A stretch of 64,000 nucleotides of DNA from Cyathus striatus (Eukaryota > Basidiomycota > Agaricomycetes > Agaricales > Nidulariaceae): positions 1,612,001-1,676,000 of the forward strand of contig JAOVFP010000021.1 of assembly GCA_025738555.1 (NCBI GenBank), in the 5' to 3' direction. The notes below the pieces were generated by a model. The model saw only the letters and a list, made by a program, of their open reading frames with translations. It made no database searches and was not told the origin of the DNA. This document shows positions 11,570 through 23,814 of the stretch, piece by piece (position 1 is the first letter of the stretch; the number at the start of each line of letters is the position of its first letter). Position numbers and translations under genes: made by a program.

Positions 11570-12805
11570 GGGTTATGCAGGGCGATGAAAACTCGTTTTT
11601 TGCAGAGCGAACACCTCCCATCAAGCGGAGTTTAAATACACGTGGTTCCAAAAGTGATGGCAACCAGCAACAATTTCCCACACATGATGAGAATGGTTTA
11701 TTTCATCGTCCTGGTTGTACACAGCTCGGAATATCTCGAATATATATATATATATTAAAGAGTGTGAACTACATGAATGTAAATTTATGTCTGAATTTAA
11801 TATCTTGGTAATGTATTATAAGCTATAAAGCTGCCTTTTCCTAAGGGAAATAATTCATTGATCAGCAGAGCACTTTGAGAGCTGTGGAATTGTTCAAAAT
11901 TTCAAGGTGGTCTGCACCAAGAATAGTGTGCTACCTTCTAATTAATGCAAGAACACCTCACATTTTTGGTAGGAAAAATGCACAATTGCCATTACTCTTG
12001 GCAACCCGTAAGCTTGAAATATTGGTCATTTCCATATCCTAACTGCTTGGAGCTTCTGCATATCTACTGTGTCCAGCGTGTTGTCGACCAATCGTCAACT
12101 AACATACTTACAAGTTCTTTTGTATTATATATCTTACATTATTACTTGAAAATTTATGTTATATAGCGTGTTTAGTTGTATCTTTCATCCCAGAACACTT
12201 TATGGAATATATATTTCCATGTTTTTACGAGTTTTCTGTTGAAATTCCATGCCATGTTATGATGTTCAGGACCATCCTTTGGCGGCAAAATGTCTCTTCA
12301 CCGGAACACCATAGTATGGATCTGTGAACTCTATGTGATCCCAGATATTCTTTTGCTAAATTTATACTGATTGTGTTTTGTGGGCCTTGGGCCATGATGA
12401 TAGCGAAGCCACCGACATAAATCATTAAAAATAAATCTATGTGATGTTTTCATGAAAATTAGTTTTAATGGGATGTCCCATTCAATAACTTTTACTGATA
12501 CACCTGCTTGTGCACTTTCAATAGGCCTAACTATTACATATATATATGATATGTTATACGTTTATTGGAGAGAATGTCAGATTGTGTCAGGTAGCGGGCC
12601 TTGCCGCTAGTCGGCCTTATTGATTTATTTTATATATCCTGGTTTAATATGATCTATGACAGACTTCTTGTCACCTGAAAGTCTCCTGTTGAGGCTGTGA
12701 TGTGTATGTATGTATTACTACTTAGTATGCATCTGGCAGAGCATCGCCACGCCATGAATGATGCGATGAAATCTTTCCCCTGGCTCTTTTGGCGCTTACA
12801 CATTG
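11570..12805. other. Gap without recognised gene
   Basis: AT-rich. A short frame at about 11577-11740 reads ENSFFAERTPPIKRSLNTRG and looks coding in composition, but it has no partner exon. A (TA)n run lies near 11742, and no inverted-repeat element was found. Confidence 0.35.
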
Positions 12806-12813
12806 TATAAAGC
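12806..12813 (+). promoter_or_regulatory. TATA box of GYPLW copy 1
   Basis: TATAAAGC lies 65 bp upstream of the ATG at 12871. The same octamer precedes copies 2 and 3, with one mismatch before copy 4. Confidence 0.55.
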
Positions 12814-15210
12814 AAGCATGCGGGACCTCTTGGGATAGTGACCTTTACTCCCTATAGCTCGACAGGTACAATGGCATCAGTCGCCGAGGCAGTCCCAACG
12901 ACTCGCGCATCTGCGTTCAGCAATGGTACTGACCAGGTGCTCGCCAATACTGCCGTCTTGAATGCCGGTGGAAATATCATCTACCTTGAATGGAACCCCC
13001 AGTCTAACTACAGACCCTCGGCCCCCGGGCTTACGCAGGCCAACGTCGACACAGGAGTCGACTCATTGCAAAGCGCATATATGACGATGTCCCAAATGTT
13101 ATCGATGGCCGGGACTCAAAAGCCTCATGAATCTCGTGTAGAACCTTCGCTACCGAACCTACCAAGGACTATTGCTACCAGCTCGACGATACCTGCTTCT
13201 TCGGCTTCCTTGCAGATTGATGTATCCTTGGAATCACAGGAGGGAGTAGATAACTTACAAAGGAGTAGGGAATGCTCGATAAATGAAATGAGTGTTAGCA
13301 TAGTAAGTCATTTGGTTGAACTTCTGTACAAGTGAATTTCAAACGGTACATATACAGACTCCTAACCACAAATTCGAATTTTGCCCATGTGAAGTCTTAA
13401 CTAGAGGTCCCAGTAGTTATGAAGTTTACGTTGAAAAAATGTTCCCGCTTAAACATGGGTACCCATTATGGCTCCCTCAGCCAGATCACAACCTTCCGAT
13501 AGAATATCGTCGGAATGGGGTGTCAATTGGAGACGTCGGGTTCATTACATCTAATGGTGGTTTTGACTATTTATTCAACATTTGGTCACCAGCCGAAAGT
13601 CCTATGAATCCTGATGATTTGCCAAATGATTTTACTTCAGCCTCTCCCCCTCGGCTTCAGACTTCATTTACGTCCTCATTTCCGCCGAGAAGTATGATAT
13701 CAAGCATCTCAAACATTGAAGTTGAAGTGGATTGGCATACTATGTATGTTATCATAATAGACTGTCAGAAATTGGATACTGAAATATTATGCAGGGATAT
13801 CTCCTACTCTTTTTCAGATAAAGAGGCTGGTGCGATCATATTTATGCCACATGGAGATTCCCAAGAAGACTACAAAAACGAGCACATATTAAAAGGCTTT
13901 ATTGGACGAAATGCCGAACACTGGTATAGATATGCTATACAATGTGGTCGTGACCTCGACCGCCATTCCTTGTACCTGGTAACAGGCTGTTTAAAGTCGA
14001 GGTCATGGGGTATTGTAACTTATGATACAACAGTTCACGAGCGCTGCAGCACATTGATTATTGGCAAGTCACCCGATCCAGAAGGTCCCGCATATGAATG
14101 GAAAAAGTCTGGGAAAGCAACGACATATCGGACAGGCCCTGTTCCAGAAGCGACTATGGATACTCAAAGTCGAATACCTGGTAGCGAGAACCAGTGCCTG
14201 TTTTTACGCGGTTTCAAGATTTCATTATCGGAAGAAGCTTGGAAGCAAATCGATGCCCAAGATGCCATTGTTAATGAGAACGGAAAAAGATCGGCAGACT
14301 CTGATGACTCATATAATTCGAGGAAGGGAAAGATGTCTCGTAGCAATGAAAAGGACACATCCACAAGTAAGGAGTCTTCGTCTATTATGAACCAAAACAA
14401 TACTGTCGGCATCAGCAATTTTCCTGTTAAGCGGAATGTGAGTTAGCTTGCCAAATTTCGGATTCAACTATAGATAAATTATAGCTATGATTTCTTTTAG
14501 ATATTCCATCCACTAAATGCCATAAATGACATGCTTCTGTCTCGGGTATGATAATTACTTTACTCTCTCCTCACGACAGATTTTAGTAATACCTCAATAG
14601 GTCCCGAGAGCCCGTGTTGCAATAACACATGATAACCAATGGTTAGAAGTTGACCTTAGTAGGATAAAGAGGGCAAGTTTGTTGTTATCGCTAGAATGTT
14701 CACACATGACAAGCCTATACACAGGATACAGGCTTTCATGATGTAAAGAGCATCAAGCAAGAGGTACTTACAGTCCCACTTTGTGGTTGGTTATGATAAA
14801 GGTGCAATGAAGTAATTTGGTGCTTCCATAAAATCTAACACGTTTATTGAAGGGAGTAAATCATGCTCTTTAGAATTAAGAGCAGAGATAGAAATAGGGA
14901 AAGTCTTTGAAACGAATCATAAAGTTGAAGATGTAGACTCCATGAAGCTCGGTGATTTGGTAATGCTATCGCAACTTACTCGAACTATAGAGCCCTCGCC
15001 AGAAGATTCACAATTACTCATTGATTCACAATGTCTTGGAGGGGGTATTGCCAGTAATAACTCCATAATTTCACAGTGCATTTTCCACTTTCATCGAAGC
15101 AGGCTAGGACTGATAGCCACCAGTTTTTCATCCCCATCCAAATCGTCAACATTGAGATATCCCATTCCTGGTCCACACTCTCCTTCTACTATGTATACAG
15201 TTGAGGACAA

Positions 15211-16479
15211 TCAAAGTCAGCAAAAAAAATCATTGATTTTTTTTGGCCTCGGACTTCTTCGGGAATGAAAGCTACTTGAAGTAGCTTTCATTTGATACAA
15301 CTTTCACAGCGATCCTACGAGCCATTCCTTCTAAAAATAGGATTTGATTTTTTTACTTCAAAAAAATTTGGCCAACCATAAAAAAAATTGTTTTATTCAT
15401 GAAAAAAGCACCAATAGACTCCTTTTTATGTACTATTAATGATTCCAATGTATTAGAATATTTTATCAAGTGGTTGTTGAGCAAAAAATAAAACAAAAGT
15501 TGTATCTATACATGGTGTGAATTTACAAATAGGAACAATGATGTGAGATAACTTGCTATATTTGCTATCTGACTGATTTTCACACTCACTAAACACAACC
15601 AGATAAGTATTGTAAGATGATGATTGCAATGTAACACATCCCACCACCACCATGAGCTGCCCTTGAGGTTGTCCATCAAACACAAGCCTAATATGCTTGG
15701 ACTAAGAAATCTGTCTCAAGCATCACCAACCCCTTCAGATTTATCTAGTGAAGGAGTGTCAACTCCAAGTGCTCAAATTATCAATTCAGATCTCCCAGCT
15801 GATCAGGCAGTGGATGAAGATTCAGTTCTATTAGACAGCCTGTGAGTGAACTAGGAAATAGAAGATCAAGTACTGACTGAGTCAGATAATGACAATGAGT
15901 TAGAGATTGATGTATGGGAGGATGTCAATCTTGGGGACACACTGGTAGATATGGTGACAAAGCTTGATGATAAGGATGGTGAATGGCTTCCATCAACATT
16001 GAAGAAGCACAAAGGGGTTCACAGCATAGGTGAGTACAGATATTGTGAAGCAGACAAAAAGACCTTTCAGGAGGCCAAAAATATTGCAATAAAATATCTT
16101 GATGCCTGCCCAGTGGATGTAATTTGACAGTTTATCAATTGCACATGGTGATTTATGAATGCATATTGTGTAGGGCTCACTGGAAGAGCAGCAGAATGGG
16201 CAGTACGACAGCAGAAGCAGCATAGAGGAGTGTCTAATGCAGCAATGGAGGCTATGGAAGTAATTGATCACAGTAAAGGTAGGCACTGACTTATCTAATT
16301 GTGTCCAAACATGTACACACAATTCATTTTTTGTCCAAAAAATCTGGCCACTTTCAAATATCATGGGAATAACTTCTAAAGTGCCTTTTCTAACATATTT
16401 TAGGCCTCTGGATCCAAATATGAAGTTAGTTTTTGCATAAAAAATCACATGGCTGAGCTACAAAAATTGTTGACTTTGA
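15211..16479. mobile_element. 1.27-kb transposon fragment inside copy 1, inverted-repeat ends
   Basis: Left TCAAAGTCAGCAA and right TTGTTGACTTTGA are imperfect inverted repeats. The other family copies lack any such sequence at this point. No clear target duplication was found, so the exact ends are uncertain. The interior carries the coding remnant at 15888-16279 and an AT-rich left part with a GAAAGCTACTTGAAGTAGCTTTC hairpin at about 15267-15289. Confidence 0.5.
15888..16279 (+). pseudogene. Agaricomycete transposon-associated protein, fragment
   Basis: One frame reads an acidic stretch (DNDNELEIDVWEDV), then EWLPSTLKKHKGVHS, ACPVDVI, a stop, QFINCTW, a stop, FMNAYCVGLTGRAAEWAV, and ends VSNAAMEAMEVIDHSKG at a GT donor. 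The CPVDVIxxFINxxWxFMxAY and GLTGxAAxWAVxxQxxHR pattern is one I know from transposon-linked hypothetical proteins of Agaricomycetes. Both stops (TGA at 16125-16127 and 16149-16151) sit where the family has Arg, so each is explained by a CGA-to-TGA change. Function unknown; I infer transposon origin from abundance and context. Confidence 0.5.
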
Positions 16480-16850
16480 CTGTCTTCAACTGTAGTTCGA
16501 ACCCCTCTCCAGGCACTCCTTTCCCTGGGCAAGAGACAGCTCATTATCTTCCACCACCACTGCATGTGCCCAAGGGATATCAAGATCCTGATGTGGCAGT
16601 AAAAGTACCACCTGTTAACGGTGTTATGGATGGTTACCCTCCTAAGATTTCTCATCATGATGGTATAGCACATTCTCATCAAGGAGCTGGATGACGTGAG
16701 TCATTTGCTGGGCATAAGCTGCCTTGTCTTTTCTTCCCAGCTGGTCGGTGTAAAAATGGGTGAGTTTCTTTGGTTTGTGCTCATTGAGTTTGCCTAAGCT
16801 GCCTTTCATAGTGACGATTGTCGCTTCTCGCATGTAATTCCGGATACACC
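16480..16850. other. Unassigned sequence between the insertion and the last exons of copy 1
   Basis: A frame at 16449-16694 continues across the proposed right repeat (PSPGTPFPGQETAHYLPPPL). This suggests that either the boundary lies further right or the frame is part of copy 1. I could not align it to the other copies. Confidence 0.3.
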
Positions 16851-17327
16851 CGGAGCGACTGCTAGCTCACCCTCAGACGATACAAGTTCTTGGGAATCAG
16901 CCCCAGGTAATTACTTCGCATTCACACTATCAGCTAGATTACGACATACCAACTCCACTCTTATCAGGTCTACAGAACGAGATGCATGATGTGGAAGTAT
17001 CAACAGAACCATCACATCAATCTGGAAGCCAACGAATTATTGCCCTTGGCTCAGAACCTCCATTGTTCTCTTCTCGACAACAGGACAAACATAAAACCAC
17101 TGACTACCTACCACCTTGGACCCGGCAACATCGAGGTCATTCCTACTCCTCCGAGAAAGAGAAGAAAAGATTAAGTGCTAAAACGGGACCCTGTACAACC
17201 CAGACATCTCTGCTTTTCTTATCTACAGGCAAGACGTCGTGTAATGCCTTCGGCCCAACGAGCTGCTTCTGCGTCCACCTCTGTTGCACCTATTGCTTCC
17301 GACGTTTCGTCGCAAGGAGCTGAATAG

Positions 17328-18580
17328 GCCATTCATTTTTGTGGAGGGTGGATGCGGTAGCACGTATTATACTATGTAGATCCTAGGATCACGTTGTACC
17401 AGCCTAGATACCATTTTTGCCAACACAACCAACAAGTTTGCTTCATTGTCGTCGGTGAGCTGGGGTTGATTTTGATTCTGATGTCACAGTGAGAATTTGA
17501 GTACATTATTCATATAATACCCAATTACCTTATAAAGAAGTAAGGCCAACAAGCGGCATCGCCCACTACCTCAGGGGGATTGGGTGACCTAGTGTAGGGG
17601 AATCAGAGGCAGAACAGATAATATATTGCATGTAGTTAGGAAGGAATTGGAGACTTGGAGCGATCACACGGCCGTCGGTAAGACAAATTGCGGTATTCAA
17701 TGGCTCTTAGTAGCCCGCAATACCGACGGTCCCGAGTTCCTGATGCGTAATTGCGGTGTTCGTGGCAATGTGGAAGTTTCGGTGTTGGAGGGAACCGGCG
17801 GGAGAGGGTGAGTGAGAAGGGAAGATCAAACACGAACAGCGCGTTGATGCGTGCACGGCTAGATATGAAGGCGTTATCTTTTGGTGAAGTTTTGTAGTGC
17901 AGGCGGAACACCTACTCTACACAGTGAAGGAGTTGGAGAGGTGAGAATGTGTGGGGAACGTAAACAAGGATAAGGGGGAAAGACGATGACAAATGTATTC
18001 TTCAATACTTACACAGAGAATGTTACAGTAACCGATCGCAAAGCATCCCGAAAAGTCATCAGCCAATCAGGTGGCTAGAAAGTGAGATCCCGAACGCGAT
18101 CCACAAATTGTCTTATAAGGAAATTCAAACCTCCCCAACAACCCACTACCTTTTAAGGTAGTGGGAAAAAGGTAGCGGGAATTTCTATGGTCCGAACAGC
18201 TAGAGCCGTGAGCCAATAAGGGCTGAGCTGAACTTAATATCCGTAGGACCACACGCACTCTGCTTATCCAAAAAACAAGTGCTTTCTGACAGCATTCTGA
18301 TAGTTTCAGAGTACATATCTCACTAGGTATACGCCATCCTCGATCTGGTGCATATACACCTCTTCAGATCACCAACCTTCAAATATACATAACATAAAAC
18401 CGCTCTGAGCCTCCGGTATTCTTAACACTGGCAATTTTTTGTATAATAAATATCGACAACTATAACGATTATATAGGATATTATATCACTGAAAAATTGT
18501 ATCGTGAGTGTTGTTACCATTTGCAAGTGAATCCGATCTCCAACGTGTTATCCCTGGTCATTCTCGGTTATGACAGCAGA
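17328..18580. other. Gap with repeat fragments
   Basis: 17640-17860 is a diverged piece of repeat family R1 (see 39490-39990 and 54890-55370). 17540-17640 resembles 21290-21385 (AACAAGCGGCATCGCCCAC against AACAAGCGGGACAGCCCAG). A hairpin with CACTACCTTTT/AAGGTAGTG arms lies near 18145, and its half-sequence recurs beside the MITE at about 10790. No host gene was recognised. Confidence 0.4.
17640..17860. repeat. R1 repeat fragment
   Basis: GTGGCAATGTGGAAGTTTCG and GTGTTGGAGGGAACCGGCGG are near matches to the R1 copy at about 39910-39950. The rest is more diverged. Confidence 0.5.
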
Positions 18581-20422
18581 TCAAGGTAATCGTCCGGCAT
18601 CTTCAATCTCCTCCGTCCTTAAGCCAGGGTCAAAACGGGCAAAAAATATTGCTCGAGATAATTCTGTATTACTCATATTTGCATTGACATCTACAAGTTT
18701 TCGAAGTTTCAATATCAATCGAGATCCCTGAGAAAAGGATGAGCAAGTGGCATGTGCGGACGGCATAATCTCCAGTATATTATCACTTACTATAAACGAG
18801 AGGACCGTGACATAGAAACTATTGAAGTACATCAGTTTCAGTGAGAAAACAATACCACGTCGCAAATGGACATACGGAGGTGCAAAAGCAGAAAAGGTGG
18901 ATGTTGAATCAAATACTAAAATCATCCCCATCACGGAATCAAAAATTACGCTCACTTACAGTTATTATGAGTGAGTGTAAAGAACCCAATGAAACTTACA
19001 TTATTGCTCACCAAAAAGGACGCAGAAGTATAGCGTTCCGTCACGCACAATGGATGTGAGTACAGGACTGAAAGCACCCGTTTCAGTAGTTCTGAATATA
19101 TTCCTCAGCCCGCCATGCTCAAAAATCAATTCTCTTCCAGCTCTCTTTAGAGTTAAAATAAGTAATGCACCTATGCAAGTAGATAATTACTTTGGATTTT
19201 GCATAACAAAAATCACGTACGTACTGTGAAATCCAAAGGATGAAAAGTAGTAAATAAGCTCCACTTTCAGAGATAAATTGATATCAGATGAATAAGCATT
19301 TAAGCATCCAACGCCTTCAACAGCAAAAGCATCGGCAGACTCGGAAATGCTGGTGAACACCGCTAGACAGACTGAAAACTAACGATGGTTATTTAGTTTA
19401 TATGTTATGAGGGAAATTTTAGGACACCAAACCGTGAATTGTACTGTGAGTGTGTGTTACATGTTGAGCATGTAATCGTGTGTAATGAGTAGACTGTTCA
19501 TACCAATTAGCCAAGTTGCCAAGAACAAGACAACTGTTAGTTGAACTTCAACTGAGTAAATAAACATATTATACAATTAACTCATACCTCGCATGCTATT
19601 GCCGTACAGGGCACAAACTCGGAAAGCAAATGTAATTTCGACTGATATTACAATTAGGGTGAATCCTGCACTTTAAAAGAAGTTAATATTTCCCGTGAAA
19701 AGGAAGAGGGACAATACGACATTCCATGGAACCACATATACGCTCGACATCTAGAAGGCCATGCTGAGTAATGAAAATAGAACAGAGATGGTATGTATTA
19801 GTACATCTAGTCATTTTGCCATGTTAATTATATTATATACGAAGTAATTTGCCATGTAATGACTTACGTTCAATGATATGCGTCCAGTGAAGGTATCATT
19901 TATCACTAACGCAATATATTTTCAAGGTCGATTGTTAGTGGTGTCATGAGGGATGAATAATATATACTCACAAATTGTTTGAGTTCTGTGTTTCGAAATG
20001 TTAGACAGTAACATGTTTATAGTAGAAAGATTACTTACAAGAGATATAAAAGACTGTAATATCGGGTGAATATATATAGAAATTTTGGGAAGGTCCACTT
20101 CATTTCCCTGCATAACATGATGGAATAAGCTCAGCTGGAATATAGGCTGATATTTATAATACTTTCCACCATATATACTTCACCTGCGAAGACATTGAGA
20201 AATTTATATAGGCTAACATTGATACCCCTGTAATCTATAAATACCTCGTCGCTGAAGGAGTGTGCAATGCTGTAAGCCAGGGAAGTTGTAGCAGCCGCTG
20301 AAGTGGGGAATTGTTAGAGTGTAGAAATGTGGTTCAAAAAGTAAGTACAGCATACCATACACCATACATATCTTCATCTCGTGATCCACAACGTCTGCCG
20401 CTATGTCGGTTATGTCGGTCAT
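18581..20422 (-). CDS. DUF6533-type seven-membrane-segment protein
   Basis: Reading leftward, small exons recover the hallmarks of this basidiomycete membrane-protein family in order. ATG lies at 20422. Next come AYSIAHSFSDE (about 20290-20246), VKYIWWK (about 20183-20163), WTFPKFLYIFTRYYSLLYLL (about 20100-20040), CRAYMWFHGMSYC (about 19755-19710), FTLIVISVEITFAFRVCALY (19666-19600), VVLFLATWLIG (about 19530), SIVRDGTLYFCVLFW (about 19055-19010) and, in the last exon, GSRLILKLRKL; TGA ends at 18581. The DEVxxIW-(x)-FPKxLYxxxRY start and the RDGTLYF...SRLIL end are typical. About ten exons are implied; several junctions (19.9-19.8, 19.5-19.3 and 18.96 kb) are uncertain, so it may be slightly damaged. 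It is predicted to sit in a membrane; ligand and role are unknown. Confidence 0.65.
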
Positions 20423-22059
20423 TACAATAGTGTAGACTACTGTCCGGCAAATTCTTTAAAAGATGATGGGGGTTATGCCAAGGTCAGCTATGGATAAGAT
20501 GATGAATATTTATTTTTATATGGCAATCGACTTGTTAGGCTATGCCTGAGGGGATTGTTAGTAAGTAGTACTTCCCGAATGCGTCGTTCAAAACTCCAGA
20601 GACAAGTCAAAAGTACGTAAGTACTGCGCAGTGTACTGTTACGTACTTACGTTGATACCACCTCGCTCTTTTGATCTGCCGAAGATATTCTCAGGGCTCG
20701 CTTACAGTCTTGTGCGTACGCTTGGCGTACACGCGGACATCGACACGCAAATTCATTTACAATATGATAATACATACTTAAGGATGTCCTCTCAGGTTCC
20801 ACATACTATTTAAACCTTTATTAGATAAAATACTTTCTTGACACACCACATCACACAGAGAGAGTGAACATCGTCTGAAACTCAGAGCTTCTACTTAGTA
20901 GCTGCTATTTACTGCAAATTTTGCCCGATAAAAACTCAGCTAAAAACAGCGAGAATGTGCTTATGGTTTTCCTCATTTGCCCGAGAGCCACTCAGGAGCC
21001 AGAGCCCAGTTAGAACAAAGCACACAAAGTAAATTGACGAGATGCCATCGGAGCTCTATTACTTGCGTTCGCATCGGCTGACATCAAGAGGCTGACATTC
21101 TAAGGCGCAGTATCAATTCATCTCCATCATCCGTATAATCATGAACGCATAGCTGTGTACCACCTGATGGTGTTGAAATGACATGAAAATCATTGAAGTA
21201 CTTACTAACGTATCTTGGGAGGACCCAGTTGAATGTCCAAGTTTAAACCACTCTCTGATAAGCAATATTCAGCCACCAAATATTATCATATTAAAAATAA
21301 GGCTAACAAGCGGGACAGCCCAGTACCTTATCGATTCTTGGACAAAAAAAAAAGGTTGTAAAATATTGCATATTCACTTTAATTCTCATTCTCTCAATAT
21401 AAATATATTATTAATGTTTATTTCCATAACCTTTGAACGAGCCCCGGGCTCAGCGAAAGTCCTACTACACCCGAAAATAAATCGCAATTGTTATTTCTCC
21501 TCAAAATTGACTTTCATTGTGCTCTCATACAACTGTTACTGATAGTAAAAAGGGCTACACAAATGCATACATTGGTAACATGAGTGCCAGTGGTGTGCGC
21601 CTTTGGTGTACACCGAAGATCAAAACAACCTGAGAGAGAACATAGGGCATAAAGCACACAAAATGTACCGATATGACCACCCGTCCTCTAATCCACCAAC
21701 CGACCCTTCCTCGTCTCACCGTGCTTCCAAGGTTCTTTGCCACCACTGCAATCTTCGAGTCACACAAGCGGATTCAATTGAGTTACTTGCGACAAGGTGG
21801 CCACAGATGCGTGGGAGGGAGGTGTTGAAGTAAGTCCAGAGGCCGGGTAAGGAGGACCTATGCGTGTTTTGTTAGCTACGGGAGAGAAGATGTAAAGCAC
21901 AAAGTAAAATAAACCTCAGCTATTGAAATCTGTATGCATCCCATCTCCGGAAGTAATTCTAACAATGCTAATACTTCCCCAGACCCCAGGCCCATGAATA
22001 ACATACCATTACGTTGGCACAACAACAGTCTGAATGACAACACCTAGAAGCTAATGAGG
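20423..22059. other. Gap without recognised gene
   Basis: Contains a short palindromic tract near 20610-20650 (GTACGTAAGTAC...GTACTTACG) and the 21290-21385 repeat fragment also seen at 17.54 kb. Short frames at 21183-21542 and 21603-21833 show no family motif. Confidence 0.35.
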
Positions 22060-22407
22060 TTAGTTAAGACATGAAGCCACCGAACCCCGGCCCTGCGTTG
22101 TCGATTTCAATTTGATATTGATGCTGTAGTATCTTCCTATAACTTCCTTACCATCCTTGCCCACAAGATAGCCTTCAAGCGAATTCACACTCCCAACAGC
22201 AAACGTACATCTGCTTTCAGTTTCCGTGGGCTTGGCGTGTTGACTTTCTTCTCGCCCCAACTTCTTCAGATCCTCGAGCAATATACATACTGTATAGACA
22301 GAAAAGCTATAGAATTGGCGAGTTAATTCGTCTTGTAACCCCTTCATTCTGAAAGAGAACAATAAACGGAAGATTGAAATTCTCTGTAGTCTCCATGTGT
22401 AAGCCAC
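22060..22407 (-). CDS. Hypothetical open frame, 115 aa
   Basis: A 115-codon frame with reasonable composition in its second half (CTFAVGSVNSLEGYLVGKDG). No domain is recognised and no partner exon is evident. It could be one exon of a longer gene or chance. Confidence 0.2.
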   Translation of the reverse strand: MAYTWRLQRISIFRLLFSFRMKGLQDELTRQFYSFSVYTVCILLEDLKKLGREESQHAKPTETESRCTFAVGSVNSLEGYLVGKDGKEVIGRYYSINIKLKSTTQGRGSVASCLN

Positions 22408-22692
22408 ACATACCTATAGTGAGGAGTGAGCACGACTACTAGAGCCATCAAGCGTTTTCCATGGCGAATTGGCAAGGGTGTATTAAGTGTTGATAGGCTT
22501 CAAATGGTGGGAAGACTTGGGGAAGACAGACATGTAACTGCGACATGGAGGAAATGAATCTCAAAAGGGATCAATGCAAAACATGAGCTATCGAAAGGAA
22601 TGATATAACATCCAGCTTGAATTTTGACATGTTAATATGGAGAGAAAGTGTGCACAAGTTCGACACTGACAGAGAGTGTCTGTTGAAAGGAT

Positions 22693-22977
22693 ATGCAGGA
22701 GAAGGCTAGAACAAAGCAAGTCAGTAGAAAGAACCGTCAGAATGAATATTATGAACATAGTACCAACGCGAAGACTCAGGAAGAACTTCGCTTTCTACTA
22801 CCCTCTGTACGAAGTAGCTGCAATTCCCCTCATCAATCGCAGCGAATTAGAACCAAAGCCCATAAGGGAACCGTACACTATACAAATACCAGGAACAGCT
22901 CCAAAGCGTATGATTCACGCACTGCAGACAGCAACATGGATGTTGACAGTGGAGATGATGAGTATACGCCAAACTGA
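22693..22977 (+). CDS. Hypothetical open frame, 94 aa, acidic C-terminus
   Basis: Starts MQEKARTKQVSRKNRQ and ends MDVDSGDDEYTPN: a basic N-terminus and an acidic tail, reminiscent of small nuclear proteins. The overlapping minus-strand frame of 229 codons is low-complexity and less credible. No homologue is recognised and no promoter was identified. Confidence 0.22.
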   Translation: MQEKARTKQVSRKNRQNEYYEHSTNAKTQEELRFLLPSVRSSCNSPHQSQRIRTKAHKGTVHYTNTRNSSKAYDSRTADSNMDVDSGDDEYTPN

Positions 22978-23814
22978 GATAGGGCATTTGACCAGAAAGT
23001 GGTTGAAAGGTGGAAGGTGGAGAGCCGAGGAGGAATAGGAGTCCTGTTCGACGGTGTACGCTGAGGGTTAAATATGTTCTGGTAATGCAAATCAGCGTAA
23101 GTACCTTATCCATAGAGTACTGACCACCTACCGCAAAACTTCCTCCCATCCTTAAGCACCCTCCTACTCTGCTCGTTTTTTCCTCCAACTGTATTCCTGG
23201 ACAGTTTCTTAGCTTTGTCGATCTGCAGGATCCTTGGTCTGCATCCTGTGATTCAGGTGTGGAAGTTGAATAGATCCTGTATTGTGTTAGCCAAACACTG
23301 CGAAGTACAGAAAAAAGAGAAAGAAAATATGAATACAAAATGAACTTCAGAGAACTGAGTACTGAATAGTGACGAATGGAAGGTGGGTAATAGAGGTAAG
23401 GGAATGAAGGGTACGGGAGTGGAATGGAACTCGGAGGGAGAAAGGAAGGGAGTAGCGCTAGCAAGACTTTAATAATGTTCGTTGTTAGTGGGAATAATAA
23501 ATGAAACGGACAACAAAACGCTGGTGACACTGTCAATGAGCATCAGCCTGAATCATGAACTTGAGCCTGGAGAAAACATAACAGGCTAGTAGGATCCGTT
23601 CAGTATTCCCGGGTTGTTTGAATTATTAGCTTGAATTTACTTCGTGTGAAGCACATACGAAGCATCAGAACGAGAGTAACGAAGAGTGTGGATTATGGTA
23701 GATGGTGGTAATATCAAGTCGGCTTGTTGAGGAGAGAGAAAATGATCGTATAGTCTCACGCACCACAAGAATTCAGGATAAGCTCCAGACAATCAGGTTG
23801 AGATCGGGCTAGTG
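22978..23814. other. Gap, purine/pyrimidine-skewed
   Basis: The plus strand is rich in GGAAGG/GGGAGG-type tracts around 23380-23450. No gene is supported. Confidence 0.3.

Larger units (their letters stand above)
12871..17327 (+). pseudogene. GYPLW-family gene, copy 1 (frameshift and transposon insertion)
   Basis: ATG at 12871 is preferred because MASVAEAVPTTRASAF aligns with the starts of copies 2 and 3. Exons: 12871-13302, 13358-13743, 13795-14437, 14501-14545 and 14601-14672, all in phase. The intron between the first two exons of the other copies is absent here. The exon 5 donor is GC (AGGgcaagt), a GC-AG intron. The product carries NGTDQVLANTAVLNAGGN (N-terminus), GYPLWLPQPDHNLPIEY, GDVGFI, SLYLVTGCLKSRSWGIV, ENQCLFLRGFKISLSE, HPLNAINDMLLSR and RVAITHDNQW. 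Exon 6 (14725-14801) is one base too long for phase, which shifts the frame into a stop near 14795. The TLELRA-equivalent exon (14853 onward) remains open, but an insertion at 15211-16479 cuts it. Degraded 3' exons continue at about 16850-17327, ending VSSQGAE. Function unknown. Confidence 0.75.

Noticed and set aside
22847..23536. 229-codon minus-strand frame rich in Leu, Pro, Ser and Tyr
   Set aside because: The frame arises from purine-rich plus-strand tracts. It has no domain and no conserved start, and it overlaps a more plausible short plus-strand frame.
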